Below are positions 23,922-30,793 of a DNA stretch of 30,793 nucleotides, in pieces; within the stretch, counting starts at the first letter, position 1, and the number at the start of each line of letters is the position of its first letter. Under the pieces are notes generated by a model. That model was given only the letters and a program-made list of their open reading frames with translations. It made no database searches and had not been told where the DNA came from. Source of the stretch: Mucilaginibacter sp. Lineage in GTDB: Bacteria; Bacteroidota; Bacteroidia; Sphingobacteriales; Sphingobacteriaceae. A program made the translations under genes and the position numbers. The stretch lies in assembly GCA_028288315.1 (NCBI GenBank), contig JAQBNY010000030.1, forward strand, positions 1 to 30,793, read 5' to 3'.

Positions 23922-24788
23922 ATGGACTTTTACCTAACCGCTTTAATACAAGGGCTTTGCTTTGCAGGCATTGCATTCGGGATCTATATCTCTATGAAGA
24001 TATTTAACATTCCTGATATAACTACCGATGGTAGCTACACCCTTGGCGGAGTAGTTACGGGCGCTATGCTTACGCATAACCAGCCAGGTTATATTATTTT
24101 GCCTGCAGTGCTAATTGCCGGTGCACTGGCAGGTGCGCTTACAGGCATTATTCATACTAAGCTAAAAATAAATGCCTTACTGGCGGGTATATTAGTGATG
24201 ACAGCGCTGTACTCTATCAACCTAACTATTTTGGGCCGGTCAAATATGCCGCTGTTGAGCATGCCTAATTTGTTTACCATAATTAACCTGATAGCTAACG
24301 TTAATCAGAATTCGTTGTTGATTTTATTGGTATTTGTTGTTGGGATAACGCTGATTATTGGTTACCTGCTCAAAACAGATTTTGGTATTGCCATGCGTGC
24401 CACAGGTAACAGCGAACCCATGATACGGGCTTTAGGCGTTAATACCGACCGGATGAAGATTATTGGCCTGGCCATAGCAAATGCTTTAACGGCTTTAAGT
24501 GGTTACCTTATTGCCCAGCAACAGGGTTTTGCCGATATCAGTATGGGCATTGGTATTGTAATAGTAGGGTTAGGCTCTGTTATTATTGCCGAAGCCATTA
24601 TTAACCGGCTGCAAATAACATCAGTATGGTTGAGTTTGATTTTAGTACTGGCTGGGGCAATAATTTTCCAATTTGTGTTGGCCTTTACGCTAAATATTGG
24701 GGTTGATGCTAATCTGTTAAAATTGGTAACAGCAGTGTTTGTTTTATTGATAGTTGGCTTGCCGCGCTTAACATCCCGTAAAGCATGA
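23922..24788 (+). CDS. ABC transporter permease (BPD_transp_2 family)
   Basis: 288 residues, almost entirely hydrophobic, with about eight membrane segments. It has the family signature near the N-terminus (IFNIPDITTDGSYTLGG) and MRATGNSEPMIRALGVNTDRMKIIGLAIANALTALSGYLIAQQQGFADISMG, the EAA-like coupling region typical of branched-chain amino acid, TrpY and ribose-type permeases. One permease gene implies a homodimer. Its start ATG abuts the lipoprotein gene stop, and the ATPase gene overlaps its end by four bases (ATGA), so the three are translated together. Confidence 0.93.
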   Translation: MDFYLTALIQGLCFAGIAFGIYISMKIFNIPDITTDGSYTLGGVVTGAMLTHNQPGYIILPAVLIAGALAGALTGIIHTKLKINALLAGILVMTALYSINLTILGRSNMPLLSMPNLFTIINLIANVNQNSLLILLVFVVGITLIIGYLLKTDFGIAMRATGNSEPMIRALGVNTDRMKIIGLAIANALTALSGYLIAQQQGFADISMGIGIVIVGLGSVIIAEAIINRLQITSVWLSLILVLAGAIIFQFVLAFTLNIGVDANLLKLVTAVFVLLIVGLPRLTSRKA

Positions 24789-25534
24789 TAGAGATAGCCA
24801 ACATCAGCAAAACGTTTAACACGGGCAAGCCTAACCAGGTAAATGCTATCAGCAATGTTAACCTAAATATTAAAGCCGGGGAGTTTGTAGTAATTGTAGG
24901 TTCAAACGGATCTGGTAAAACAACCCTGTTGAACTTAGTTGCCGGTAATATTTTGCCCAATACCGGCACCATTACCATTGATAGTAATAACGTAACCCGT
25001 TTACCCGAGTACAAACGCAGCAAATGGATTGCCCGCATTTTTCAAAATCCATTACTGGGTACTGCGGCAGATTTGAGCATTGTTGACAACTTTAGGCTGG
25101 CGGCTATCCGTACGCAATATAAAGGGTTGTCTATAGGTAAAAACGAAAGCTTTAAAAAGCTGGTAAAAGATAAGATTGCTACGCTTGGTATGGGGCTGGA
25201 GAACAAAATAGAACAACCTATAGGCACCTTATCGGGCGGGCAAAGGCAGGCGCTCACTTTACTAATGAGCGTGATGGATACCTGTAAAATATTACTGCTT
25301 GATGAACCCACTGCCGCGCTCGATCCACGATCAGCAGAAAATGTGATGCAAATAGCAGACAGTTTAATTAAAGAATACAGCCTTACCGCCATATTGGTTA
25401 CCCACAATCTTAAAGATGCCGGAAATTATGGTTCGCGAATTATACAGATGGGGGAGGGTGAAGTTTTAAGAGATGTTTCTACAATAGAAAAATCAAAATT
25501 AAAGCAAAATGACTTGTTTGACTGGTTTGGGTAA
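24785..25534 (+). CDS. ABC transporter ATP-binding protein
   Basis: 249 residues, a single NBD. Walker A GSNGSGKT (39-46), signature LSGGQRQALTLLMS, Walker B ILLLDEPTAALDPRSAE, and the switch His in VTHNL. It drives the importer formed with the two preceding genes. The four-base overlap with the permease gene indicates translational coupling. The C-terminus is short (LFDWFG), without a regulatory domain. A small gene of unknown function begins 34 bases after the stop. Confidence 0.95.
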   Translation: MIEIANISKTFNTGKPNQVNAISNVNLNIKAGEFVVIVGSNGSGKTTLLNLVAGNILPNTGTITIDSNNVTRLPEYKRSKWIARIFQNPLLGTAADLSIVDNFRLAAIRTQYKGLSIGKNESFKKLVKDKIATLGMGLENKIEQPIGTLSGGQRQALTLLMSVMDTCKILLLDEPTAALDPRSAENVMQIADSLIKEYSLTAILVTHNLKDAGNYGSRIIQMGEGEVLRDVSTIEKSKLKQNDLFDWFG

Positions 25535-25568
25535 GCAATGGCAAAGTAATTGTATAGCCATTGGTACT

Positions 25569-25817
25569 ATGAAGAACAATACATTTGAAACTATATCAGA
25601 CGCTTACCAATTAGTAAGCGGCGCAAAAATAAAAGGCAAAAATCAGGACGAAATATTTGAATTGGGCGCATATGACGGCAACAAACGTGGCTACACACTG
25701 TATGCTTTTGAAGATGGCGTTAAGTTTGGAGATTTTAGTGTTATCATATCAGAAAAGGAACTGATGAACAATTACCTGATTGAGAAAGCCAAGGTTACGC
25801 AAAGCATAGCAGCGTAA
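25569..25817 (+). CDS. Hypothetical protein, 82 aa, following the ABC importer
   Basis: 82 residues from the ATG at 25569. A longer frame begins at an ATG at 25509 inside the ATPase gene, but that extension has no support. I do not recognise a family. The protein is soluble, acidic-neutral, with alternating hydrophobic stretches suggesting mixed alpha/beta (MKNNTFETISDAYQLVSGAK, GYTLYAFEDGVKFGDFSVIIS). There is no signal peptide. Its place 34 bases after the ATPase stop suggests the same transcript. A REP-like palindrome lies 40 bases after its stop. It may belong to the transporter's regulation, but this is inference. Confidence 0.65.
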   Translation: MKNNTFETISDAYQLVSGAKIKGKNQDEIFELGAYDGNKRGYTLYAFEDGVKFGDFSVIISEKELMNNYLIEKAKVTQSIAA

Positions 25818-25857
25818 ATAAGATTTTGGTGGCCGCGTAAAAAGTTTTTTGATTATT

Positions 25858-25953
25858 ATGTCATTGCGAGGAGCGAATGCGACGTGGCAATCTCGTAGCA
25901 AGCAAAGGTACCTAACGTCCTACGAGATTGCCACGCTACGCTCGCAATGACAT
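25858..25953. repeat. REP-like palindromic element (about 96 bp)
   Basis: The left arm (25858-25898) begins ATGTCATTGCGAG and ends CGTGGCAATCTCGTAG; the right arm (25920-25953) is its near-complement, differing only by a few extra bases in the left arm, with a 21-base spacer. Elements of the type 'GTCATTGCGAGGA...CAATCTC' are recurrent intergenic repeats in many Bacteroidota genomes, as I recall. It lies between the convergent 82-residue gene and the sugar dehydrogenase gene, where such repeats often sit, and could also affect mRNA 3' ends. Confidence 0.88.
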
Positions 25954-25966
25954 GAAGGTAATGCCG

Positions 25967-26000
25967 TAAAAAAAGCGATTGCCCCGAAGAGGGCAATCGC
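25967..26000 (-). terminator. Intrinsic terminator of the sugar dehydrogenase gene
   Basis: A perfect ten-bp stem, GCGATTGCCC (25975-25984) with GGGCAATCGC (25991-26000), has a six-base loop. On the minus strand it is followed by a run of seven Ts, 16 bases after the stop codon of the dehydrogenase gene. Confidence 0.88.
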
Positions 26001-26016
26001 AATACTCTTATATTAT

Positions 26017-27324
26017 TTATTTCTTGTAACCGATCTTGTAAACGGTTCCTTTTGCGTCATCGGTTACATATAGTGAACCATCAGGGCCCTGGGCTAAACC
26101 GCATGGGCGGTGTTCTGCACGGCCGCTTGCAGTGTTTGCGGCTGAACCTGAAAATCCATTAGCAAATACTTCCCATTGGCCATCTGGCTTGCCACCTTTA
26201 AACGGTTGGAAAACTACAAAGAAACCTGCCTGTGGTTCAGGTGCACGGTTCCATGAACCATGAAAAGCAATAAAAGCACCATTCTTATATTTTGCCGGGA
26301 ACTGGTCGCCGGTGTAAAATAACAAACCATTAGGAGCAAGGTGACCAGGGTAAGCTGCCACCGGATCAATGAATTTACTATCGCCTTCTTTTTTACCATC
26401 ACCACCATATTCAGGTGCTAAAATCTTCTTCTTTTGTTCCTGGTCGTAATAAATATATGGCCAGCCCGCGTTGTCACCTTTATTTATAGCATATAAACAT
26501 TCAGCAGGTAAAACCGCTTGTTGTTTGGTAGTATACATTTCTGGGAACAGGTCATGCAAACCATCGCGGCCATGCTGCATTACATATAGCTTATTTTCTT
26601 GCTTGTTCCAATCTAATCCAACAACGTTTCTTAAACCTGTTGCATAACGAATTCCATCTTTATATGTCTGATTTAATTTATCAGCTTTAAACTGCCAGAT
26701 ACCACCTGCTGAATCTAATATAGGGCAGCCCGGCTGACCTAATGATCCTTTCTGACGGTCTTTTATTTGGCATGAATTAGAGTAAGCACCAATGTTTACA
26801 TACAGGTTACCGGCATCATCAAGAGTGAATGATTTAGCCTCGTGCTGGTGACGATCAATTAAGCCGAAAACAATTGTTTCAGGCTTAGCCGGATCAATCA
26901 CTTCATTATTGGCATTTAATTTATAGCGGTAAACATCTTGATTTGATGAAGTATACAGGTAGCCATCCTTCACTTTTATACCTGATCCTCTGTAGGTACC
27001 AAAGCCGGCTTTAATTTCGGCTTTGCCGTTAGTTTCATGTAAAAGCAAAACGCTCTTGCCATTATTGGGGCGCTCCAGTTTTACATAGATCTCACCTTGT
27101 GGGGTTATAGATATATGGCGTGCACCACCTAAATTTTCGGCAACTGCTATTGCAGTAAAACCGGTTGGCAGGGTTAAACCTGCAGATGCTTCTGTAATGA
27201 TTGGAGCGGTTGCTTGTTTATCGTCGGTTTTTTTGCCTGGGTCTGATGTGCAGGCATTAAGTACAATTAAACCGGCAATTGCCAATACAGGCAAGCCGAA
27301 TGCAAATGATTTGGTGTTTTTCAT
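26017..27324 (-). CDS. PQQ-dependent sugar dehydrogenase-like beta-propeller lipoprotein
   Basis: 435 residues from the ATG at 27322-27324; a TTG eight codons upstream is also in frame but gives a poorer signal. Lipoprotein signal with lipobox LNAC (Cys25). The mature part is a six-bladed propeller of the GSDH/soluble glucose dehydrogenase superfamily: LPTGFTAIAVAENLGGARHI, the catalytic-like His region RHQHEAKSFTLDDAGNLYVN, LRNVVGLDW, MQHGRDGLHDLFPEMY, GDNAGWPYIYYD, and AEHRPCGLAQGPDGSLYVTDDAKGTVYKI. Such proteins oxidise sugars with PQQ, but many Bacteroidota lack PQQ synthesis, so some members may work without cofactor or with imported cofactor. It is probably outer-membrane or periplasmic. 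It stands alone with its own terminator. Confidence 0.87.
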   Translation of the reverse strand: MKNTKSFAFGLPVLAIAGLIVLNACTSDPGKKTDDKQATAPIITEASAGLTLPTGFTAIAVAENLGGARHISITPQGEIYVKLERPNNGKSVLLLHETNGKAEIKAGFGTYRGSGIKVKDGYLYTSSNQDVYRYKLNANNEVIDPAKPETIVFGLIDRHQHEAKSFTLDDAGNLYVNIGAYSNSCQIKDRQKGSLGQPGCPILDSAGGIWQFKADKLNQTYKDGIRYATGLRNVVGLDWNKQENKLYVMQHGRDGLHDLFPEMYTTKQQAVLPAECLYAINKGDNAGWPYIYYDQEQKKKILAPEYGGDGKKEGDSKFIDPVAAYPGHLAPNGLLFYTGDQFPAKYKNGAFIAFHGSWNRAPEPQAGFFVVFQPFKGGKPDGQWEVFANGFSGSAANTASGRAEHRPCGLAQGPDGSLYVTDDAKGTVYKIGYKK

Positions 27325-27611
27325 AAGTGACAAATTAATGGTAGTCAAATTTAGCCTTTTATGCAGTAAAAACCCAAATGTGTTTTAGCTGAATTAGGTA
27401 ACAAGGTTGTGCCATGCCTCCAAATATTTTACAGGTCAAAAAAATAATACGTGGCTAATCTTATAAAATTTAAATATTGTAAAATTAAACATTGAATATG
27501 TATTATATGGCGAAATTATATTCCTCTATGCTTGTATGTTATAATATTATTGCTGATAAATATTAAACTATTGCTATTTGCTGTCGTCATAGATGTATAA
27601 ATTTTAAAGAT
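27325..27611. other. AT-rich divergent intergenic region
   Basis: 287 bases without a gene between the dehydrogenase gene (minus) and the Asn/Arg-rich protein gene (plus). It is very AT-rich, and both promoters must lie here. No TTTG/TAnnTTTG pair with correct spacing, repeat or RNA structure could be supported by eye. Confidence 0.4.
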
Positions 27612-28334
27612 ATGAGAAAGTCAGTTATACTATCAGTAATATTATTTAGTGGCTTAGTTTACAATACTGCTAAAGCCCAGGTATCAATTCATATTGGTTT
27701 TAATACTCCGGTGCGCCATGTTTATGTGCCTGCACCGCAGCCGGTAGAAATTGTCTATGATGATGATTTTGATAACAGCGACGATTATTATTATTTACCG
27801 GAGGTTGAAGCTTATTACAGTATACCACTGAACCGCTATTTTTATTATAATGATAGCAGATGGGTATCAGCAGCTTATTTACCTGGCGCTTACCGTAATT
27901 ACGATTGGCGTACTGCCCGCAGGTTTGAGGTAAGGGGCCGTCGCCCATATATGAACCATGATGTTTACCGTGGCAGATGGGGTGGTAATAACAACCGTGA
28001 TTGGAATCGTGGTAACAACTACTATGCCGATCGCAATAATAACAGGTATAATAACCGTAATGATAGCTACAGGGGCAACAACCAGCCATCAAGAAACAAT
28101 GGCTACAATCAGCCAAACCGCAATGATAATCGGGGCAGAGGGAACTGGGGTGGCGATCAGGCAGAACAAAACCGCAGGCAGCAATCTAACGACCGAGGTT
28201 ATGACAGAAGGGATAACCGGTCACAACCGTCAAACAATAACGGAGGAGGCCGTGACAGAGGTAACAACAGTGGCGATCAATTTGCTCAAACTCAAAACCC
28301 AAGGCAAAGCGGCTTTGCCCGTCCAAAATTATAA
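27612..28334 (+). CDS. Exported protein with Asn/Arg/Gly-rich disordered tail
   Basis: 240 residues. Signal peptide at residues 1-22 (cleavage near AKA-Q). A tyrosine- and aspartate-rich region (about 23-118), with VPAPQPVEIVYDDDFD, YYYLPEVEAYYSIPLNRYFYYND and WRTARRFEVRGRRPY, precedes a low-complexity tail (about 119-240) made mainly of Asn, Arg, Gly, Gln, Asp and Tyr. Similar Tyr-rich exported proteins (YYYLP/YFY-type) are common in Sphingobacteriaceae; their role is unknown to me. The tail is surely disordered and positively charged, which could serve binding to polysaccharide, eDNA or cell wall. The composition makes long spurious frames on both strands in the same DNA. An intrinsic terminator follows 35 bases after the stop. 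Confidence 0.82.
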   Translation: MRKSVILSVILFSGLVYNTAKAQVSIHIGFNTPVRHVYVPAPQPVEIVYDDDFDNSDDYYYLPEVEAYYSIPLNRYFYYNDSRWVSAAYLPGAYRNYDWRTARRFEVRGRRPYMNHDVYRGRWGGNNNRDWNRGNNYYADRNNNRYNNRNDSYRGNNQPSRNNGYNQPNRNDNRGRGNWGGDQAEQNRRQQSNDRGYDRRDNRSQPSNNNGGGRDRGNNSGDQFAQTQNPRQSGFARPKL

Positions 28335-28366
28335 AATAGTTTCCCTTCCTTAATATATATAGTAGT

Positions 28367-28394
28367 AAAGCCTCCCGGGAAATCGGGAGGCTTT
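28367..28394. terminator. Intrinsic terminator between convergent genes
   Basis: AAAGCCTCCCG (28367-28377) pairs with CGGGAGGCTTT (28384-28394) around a six-base loop, followed by a T-rich stretch on the plus strand. It lies between the Asn/Arg-rich protein gene and the convergent aldo/keto reductase gene and probably serves both. Confidence 0.88.
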
Positions 28395-28400
28395 TATTTT

Positions 28401-29354
28401 TTAATAATTACTTGCTGTGGTAAGTAGGGTAATACTTTCGCCGCTTAGTTTTATTTGGGCAGCTTTGGTAAGTTCTTTTAATTGATGTATACCGGTGGCA
28501 CTGGCTATTGGCGCGGTTATTCCCGGCCTTGCCATAACCCATGCTAATGCAATGCTTGCCGGTGTAGTATTGTACTCGCCGGCTACTTTATCAAGCGCCG
28601 CCAAAATTCTATAACCACGAGGATTCAGGTATTTGTTAATTCCTCCGCCACGCGGGCTTTTATTCAAATCGGCTTCAGAACGGTATTTACCTGTTAAAAA
28701 GCCACTGGCTAAAGAGTAAAATGTAATAACACCCAGGTTGTTTTCACGGCATAACGATTCATACTGCTTTTCATATTCTTCCCGGTCGTATAAATTGTAC
28801 TCGGGTTGCAGGCTTTCATAACGTGCAAAGCCATTGTCTTTACTTACTTGCAAAGCCTCGCGCAATCTGCCGGCACTATAATTTGATGCACCAATCGCTC
28901 TTACTTTTCCCTGCTTTATCAGCTCAGTATAGGTTTCTAATGTTTCGGCTAATGGCGTATCCTTATCGTCCTCATGCGATTGATAAAGATCTATATAATC
29001 GGTTTGTAATCGCATTAGTGAAGCTTCAACAGCTTTTGTGATGTAAGCTTTTGATAACCCCTTTTCACCATTCATTGGCTTGCCAACCTTGGTAGCTAAA
29101 ACTATCTTGTCGCGTTTGCCACCTTGTTTTAGCCAGTTACCAATAATGGTTTCAGACTCGCCACCCTTATTGCCTGGCACCCAACGGGCGTAAACATCAG
29201 CGGTGTCGATAAAATCAAAACCATATTCTACAAAAGCATCCAGCAAACCGAACGATGTTTTTTCATCAGCGGTCCAACCAAAAACATTACCGCCAAAAGC
29301 AAACGGCACCACACTTATTCCGGATCTTCCTAAAGCACGTTTTTCCATTCTCAT
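28401..29354 (-). CDS. Aldo/keto reductase
   Basis: 317 residues, a TIM barrel. The catalytic tetrad is visible: Asp50 and Tyr55 (FIDTADVYARW), Lys89 (LATKVGKPM) and His127 (LYQSHEDD). The NADPH-site region near the C-terminus is RPGITAPIASATGIHQLKEL. It reduces aldehydes or ketones with NADPH in the cytoplasm; the sub-family resembles YajO/Tas-like or sugar-dehydrogenase-like AKRs, and no substrate can be given. The start at 29352-29354 (MRMEK) or the next ATG at 29346-29348 are both possible. It follows a 77-residue gene by 18 bases on the same strand, so they are probably one transcript. Confidence 0.92.
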   Translation of the reverse strand: MRMEKRALGRSGISVVPFAFGGNVFGWTADEKTSFGLLDAFVEYGFDFIDTADVYARWVPGNKGGESETIIGNWLKQGGKRDKIVLATKVGKPMNGEKGLSKAYITKAVEASLMRLQTDYIDLYQSHEDDKDTPLAETLETYTELIKQGKVRAIGASNYSAGRLREALQVSKDNGFARYESLQPEYNLYDREEYEKQYESLCRENNLGVITFYSLASGFLTGKYRSEADLNKSPRGGGINKYLNPRGYRILAALDKVAGEYNTTPASIALAWVMARPGITAPIASATGIHQLKELTKAAQIKLSGESITLLTTASNY

Positions 29355-29372
29355 TAATATATTATAGCTACG

Positions 29373-29606
29373 TTAAATTTTAGTAGCTAATTGTATCTGC
29401 TCTGCCAGCTCATCAACCCACCCAGATAGGTAAGGCTCGCTGCCTGTAACTCTTGTCCAGTGGCCCTTGGCATCCCTGCTTATGGTAAGTTGCAAGCTTT
29501 CGTCAAGCGCGTTAAACTCATAAGTTCCGTTATTAATTTCAGTAACTACCCCATTAACAGGCGTATCCGAACCGGTAAGCACCGCATCAAATTGTTGTTT
29601 CATCAT
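29373..29606 (-). CDS. Hypothetical protein, 77 aa, upstream of the aldo/keto reductase
   Basis: 77 residues from the ATG at 29604-29606 (the adjacent ATG at 29601-29603 would also do); a TTG at 29627 is less likely. No family recognised. The layout of beta-strand-like segments (FDAVLTGSDTPVNGVVTEIN, TYEFNALDESLQLTISRD) followed by a helix (GWVDELAEQIQLATKI) suggests a compact small domain. There is no signal peptide. It is co-directional with the reductase gene 18 bases downstream. The 129-base gap upstream to the MocA-like gene shows nothing recognisable. Confidence 0.65.
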   Translation of the reverse strand: MMKQQFDAVLTGSDTPVNGVVTEINNGTYEFNALDESLQLTISRDAKGHWTRVTGSEPYLSGWVDELAEQIQLATKI

Positions 29607-29735
29607 TAAAGTTTTTAAAACTAACAAACAGGGGGCGATTTATGTTTGATTCAGATTGTTTTGACATTAGAGTGATGGGAGAAAACTTCTTGAGGCAGCC
29701 TAATTCTTTACTTGTGTGCTTGATTACTTTGCACC

Positions 29736-30311
29736 TTAAATTAGGCCCTCATAATCCTCAACAGTATCAATATCCACACTACCTAATGGAAAGGGTATGG
29801 ACTGCACATCATCGGCATGCTGCATAATTAACTTTTTAGCACCTTCTTTACCTTTTAAGGCAAGCAGGTAAGGGAAATATTTCGACTTAAATAATACCGG
29901 GGCGCCCAATGTATCATTGTATGCACTTGCAATAATCCCTTTTTCGCTGTTTAATGTGGCATCTATCAATTGCTGCAAAACAGCTTTATCTGCATAAGGC
30001 TGATCGCATAGCATAAACAGGGCGGATGTTATCTGTAAATAATCACTTTGTAATTTGTTAGCTGCTAAGCTAATAGATGAGGCCATACCCTCTGCCCAGT
30101 CACTGTTATATAAAATATCTACCGGTTTATCTTTTATAGAAAATTCTATAAGTTCCCTGTTGGCACCCAATACAACCAATATAGTTTCACTAACCGCTAA
30201 CGCATTTTTTATGGCTAACTGCAAAAGCGTTTCGCCTTTATAATTTACATTTTGTTTGGGCGATCCAAAACGGCTTGATGGGCCTGCGGCAAGTATAATT
30301 ATAGCTGTCAT
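29736..30311 (-). CDS. MocA-like nucleotidyltransferase (molybdenum cofactor cytidylyltransferase type)
   Basis: 191 residues, NTP_transf_3 fold. Nucleotide-binding motif LAAGPSSRFGSPKQ at residues about 7-20, a variant of LAAGxSxRMGxxK, then NSDWAEGMASSISLA and LFMLCDQPYADKAVL, and the C-terminal DIDTVEDYE box. Family members transfer CMP (MocA) or GMP (MobA) to molybdopterin. The NSDWAEGMASS motif and the adjacent XdhC gene favour MocA, which makes the MCD cofactor for xanthine dehydrogenase-type enzymes. Its start codon lies three bases after the XdhC-like stop on the same strand, so the two are co-transcribed. It is the last gene of that transcript. Confidence 0.88.
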   Translation of the reverse strand: MTAIIILAAGPSSRFGSPKQNVNYKGETLLQLAIKNALAVSETILVVLGANRELIEFSIKDKPVDILYNSDWAEGMASSISLAANKLQSDYLQITSALFMLCDQPYADKAVLQQLIDATLNSEKGIIASAYNDTLGAPVLFKSKYFPYLLALKGKEGAKKLIMQHADDVQSIPFPLGSVDIDTVEDYEGLI

Positions 30312-30314
30312 GAC

Positions 30315-30793
30315 TTAAAAGTTATTTGCAGATTCGATAGGCAATATTTGTTTGATTATCTGTTCGTTGTTACGGTTATGAATAACTGTTTTATTCCGTA
30401 ACGATAAACCGTTTCTGTTTTTTAATACAGCCTGTATCTCTGCAATAATTGATAATGCTATTTCCTCTGCGTTTTCTGAACCAATATCTAACCCGGCGGG
30501 GCCGTAAATGCTATTTAACTGATCGGCTGTGATATTAACGCCTTCATCAATCAGCTCATCTAACATGCGGTTCAATCGTTTTTTGGGTCCCAATGCCCCA
30601 ATATAGTGGAGTTGCAATGGTAATAGTTGCTTTAGTATGGCCATATCGTAATTGTAGTTATGGGTCATTAAAACAAAAGCAGTACGGTTGTCAAAATTAA
30701 TTTTAGACAGGGCGGTATCAGGCTTAGCTACTATTAATTTATTGGCGTTAGGGAACCTATCAGCTGTTATATAATTTGCCCGTCCATCAATCA
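30315..30793 (-). CDS. XdhC/CoxI family protein, 5' end beyond the right window edge
   Basis: About 159 codons are visible and the frame remains open to the right edge; an internal ATG near 30668 is not the true start. The part seen is the Rossmann-like XdhC C-terminal domain: VxDGRANY-type IDGRANY at the edge, RFPNANKLIVAKPD, the hallmark LMTHNYNYDMAILKQLL, YIGALGPKKRLNRML, and GLDIGSENAEEIALSIIAEI. XdhC binds the molybdenum cofactor, helps sulfurate it and inserts it into xanthine dehydrogenase-type hydroxylases. It overlaps in function with the MocA-like gene three bases downstream. The hydroxylase subunit genes would be expected further right. Confidence 0.92.
   Translation of the reverse strand, partial: IDGRANYITADRFPNANKLIVAKPDTALSKINFDNRTAFVLMTHNYNYDMAILKQLLPLQLHYIGALGPKKRLNRMLDELIDEGVNITADQLNSIYGPAGLDIGSENAEEIALSIIAEIQAVLKNRNGLSLRNKTVIHNRNNEQIIKQILPIESANNF

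Noticed and set aside
27700..28353. Long frames on the minus strand (27700-28116) and in another plus frame (27958-28353)
   Set aside because: They are by-products of the Asn/Arg/Gly-biased coding sequence of the exported protein; the products are low-complexity (His/Tyr/Cys or Thr/Ile/Met strings).
1..30793. CRISPR array, tRNA, rRNA, insertion sequence, prophage or att site
   Set aside because: No regularly spaced repeats, transposase, integrase or recognisable RNA gene found on reading both strands.

Overview
The window reads as chromosomal DNA of a Bacteroidota bacterium, most likely Sphingobacteriaceae (Mucilaginibacter- or Pedobacter-like). The evidence is AT-rich coding sequence with few Shine-Dalgarno sites, a large signal peptidase I with a long insertion, lipoprotein and secreted glycoside hydrolases of GH92 and clan GH-D type, an AraC regulator with an N-terminal metal-binding-like domain, and a CspA gene followed by a small basic protein that I remember from Bacteroidota. 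The assignment is inference from protein style; no rRNA or tRNA gene was recognised.

Left part (1-8133): the 5' two thirds of a class A penicillin-binding protein and a MOSC-domain protein lie on the minus strand. A plus-strand signalling cluster diverges from them: a CheB-CheR-PAS fusion, a two-PAS histidine kinase one base downstream, and a stand-alone CheB with a C-terminal zinc-ribbon-like extension. No receptor, CheA, CheW or response regulator is nearby, so this looks like a chemosensory-derived, non-motility signalling module.

Middle part (8300-13262): envelope and stress-type small genes. They are an OmpA-domain membrane protein, a PRC-barrel protein, two tiny unknowns, CspA plus its 61-residue neighbour, an SGNH hydrolase, an unknown 106-residue protein preceded by a tandem pair of imperfect palindromes, and signal peptidase I (lepB).

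Accessory metabolic part (13382-22826): a probably Tat-exported GH-D (alpha-galactosidase-like) enzyme, an HMA-like/AraC regulator, a phytanoyl-CoA dioxygenase-like oxygenase, a TfoX N-domain protein and a large GH92 alpha-mannosidase with two accessory domains. These are followed by an aminotransferase/omega-amidase pair that probably forms a glutamine-transaminase salvage module, and an exported SHOCT protein.

Right part (22950-30793): a complete three-gene ABC importer of the TrpXYZ/ABC_sub_bind type with a small gene behind it, a 96-bp REP-like palindrome, a lipoprotein sugar-dehydrogenase-like beta-propeller, an Asn/Arg/Gly-rich exported protein, an aldo/keto reductase with a small co-directional upstream gene, and a MocA-like plus XdhC pair running off the right edge. 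That pair points to a molybdenum hydroxylase encoded further right.

No CRISPR array, insertion sequence or prophage was seen. Most genes belong to recognisable families. The least explained items are the receptor-less Che cluster, the palindromic elements and several small conserved-looking proteins.
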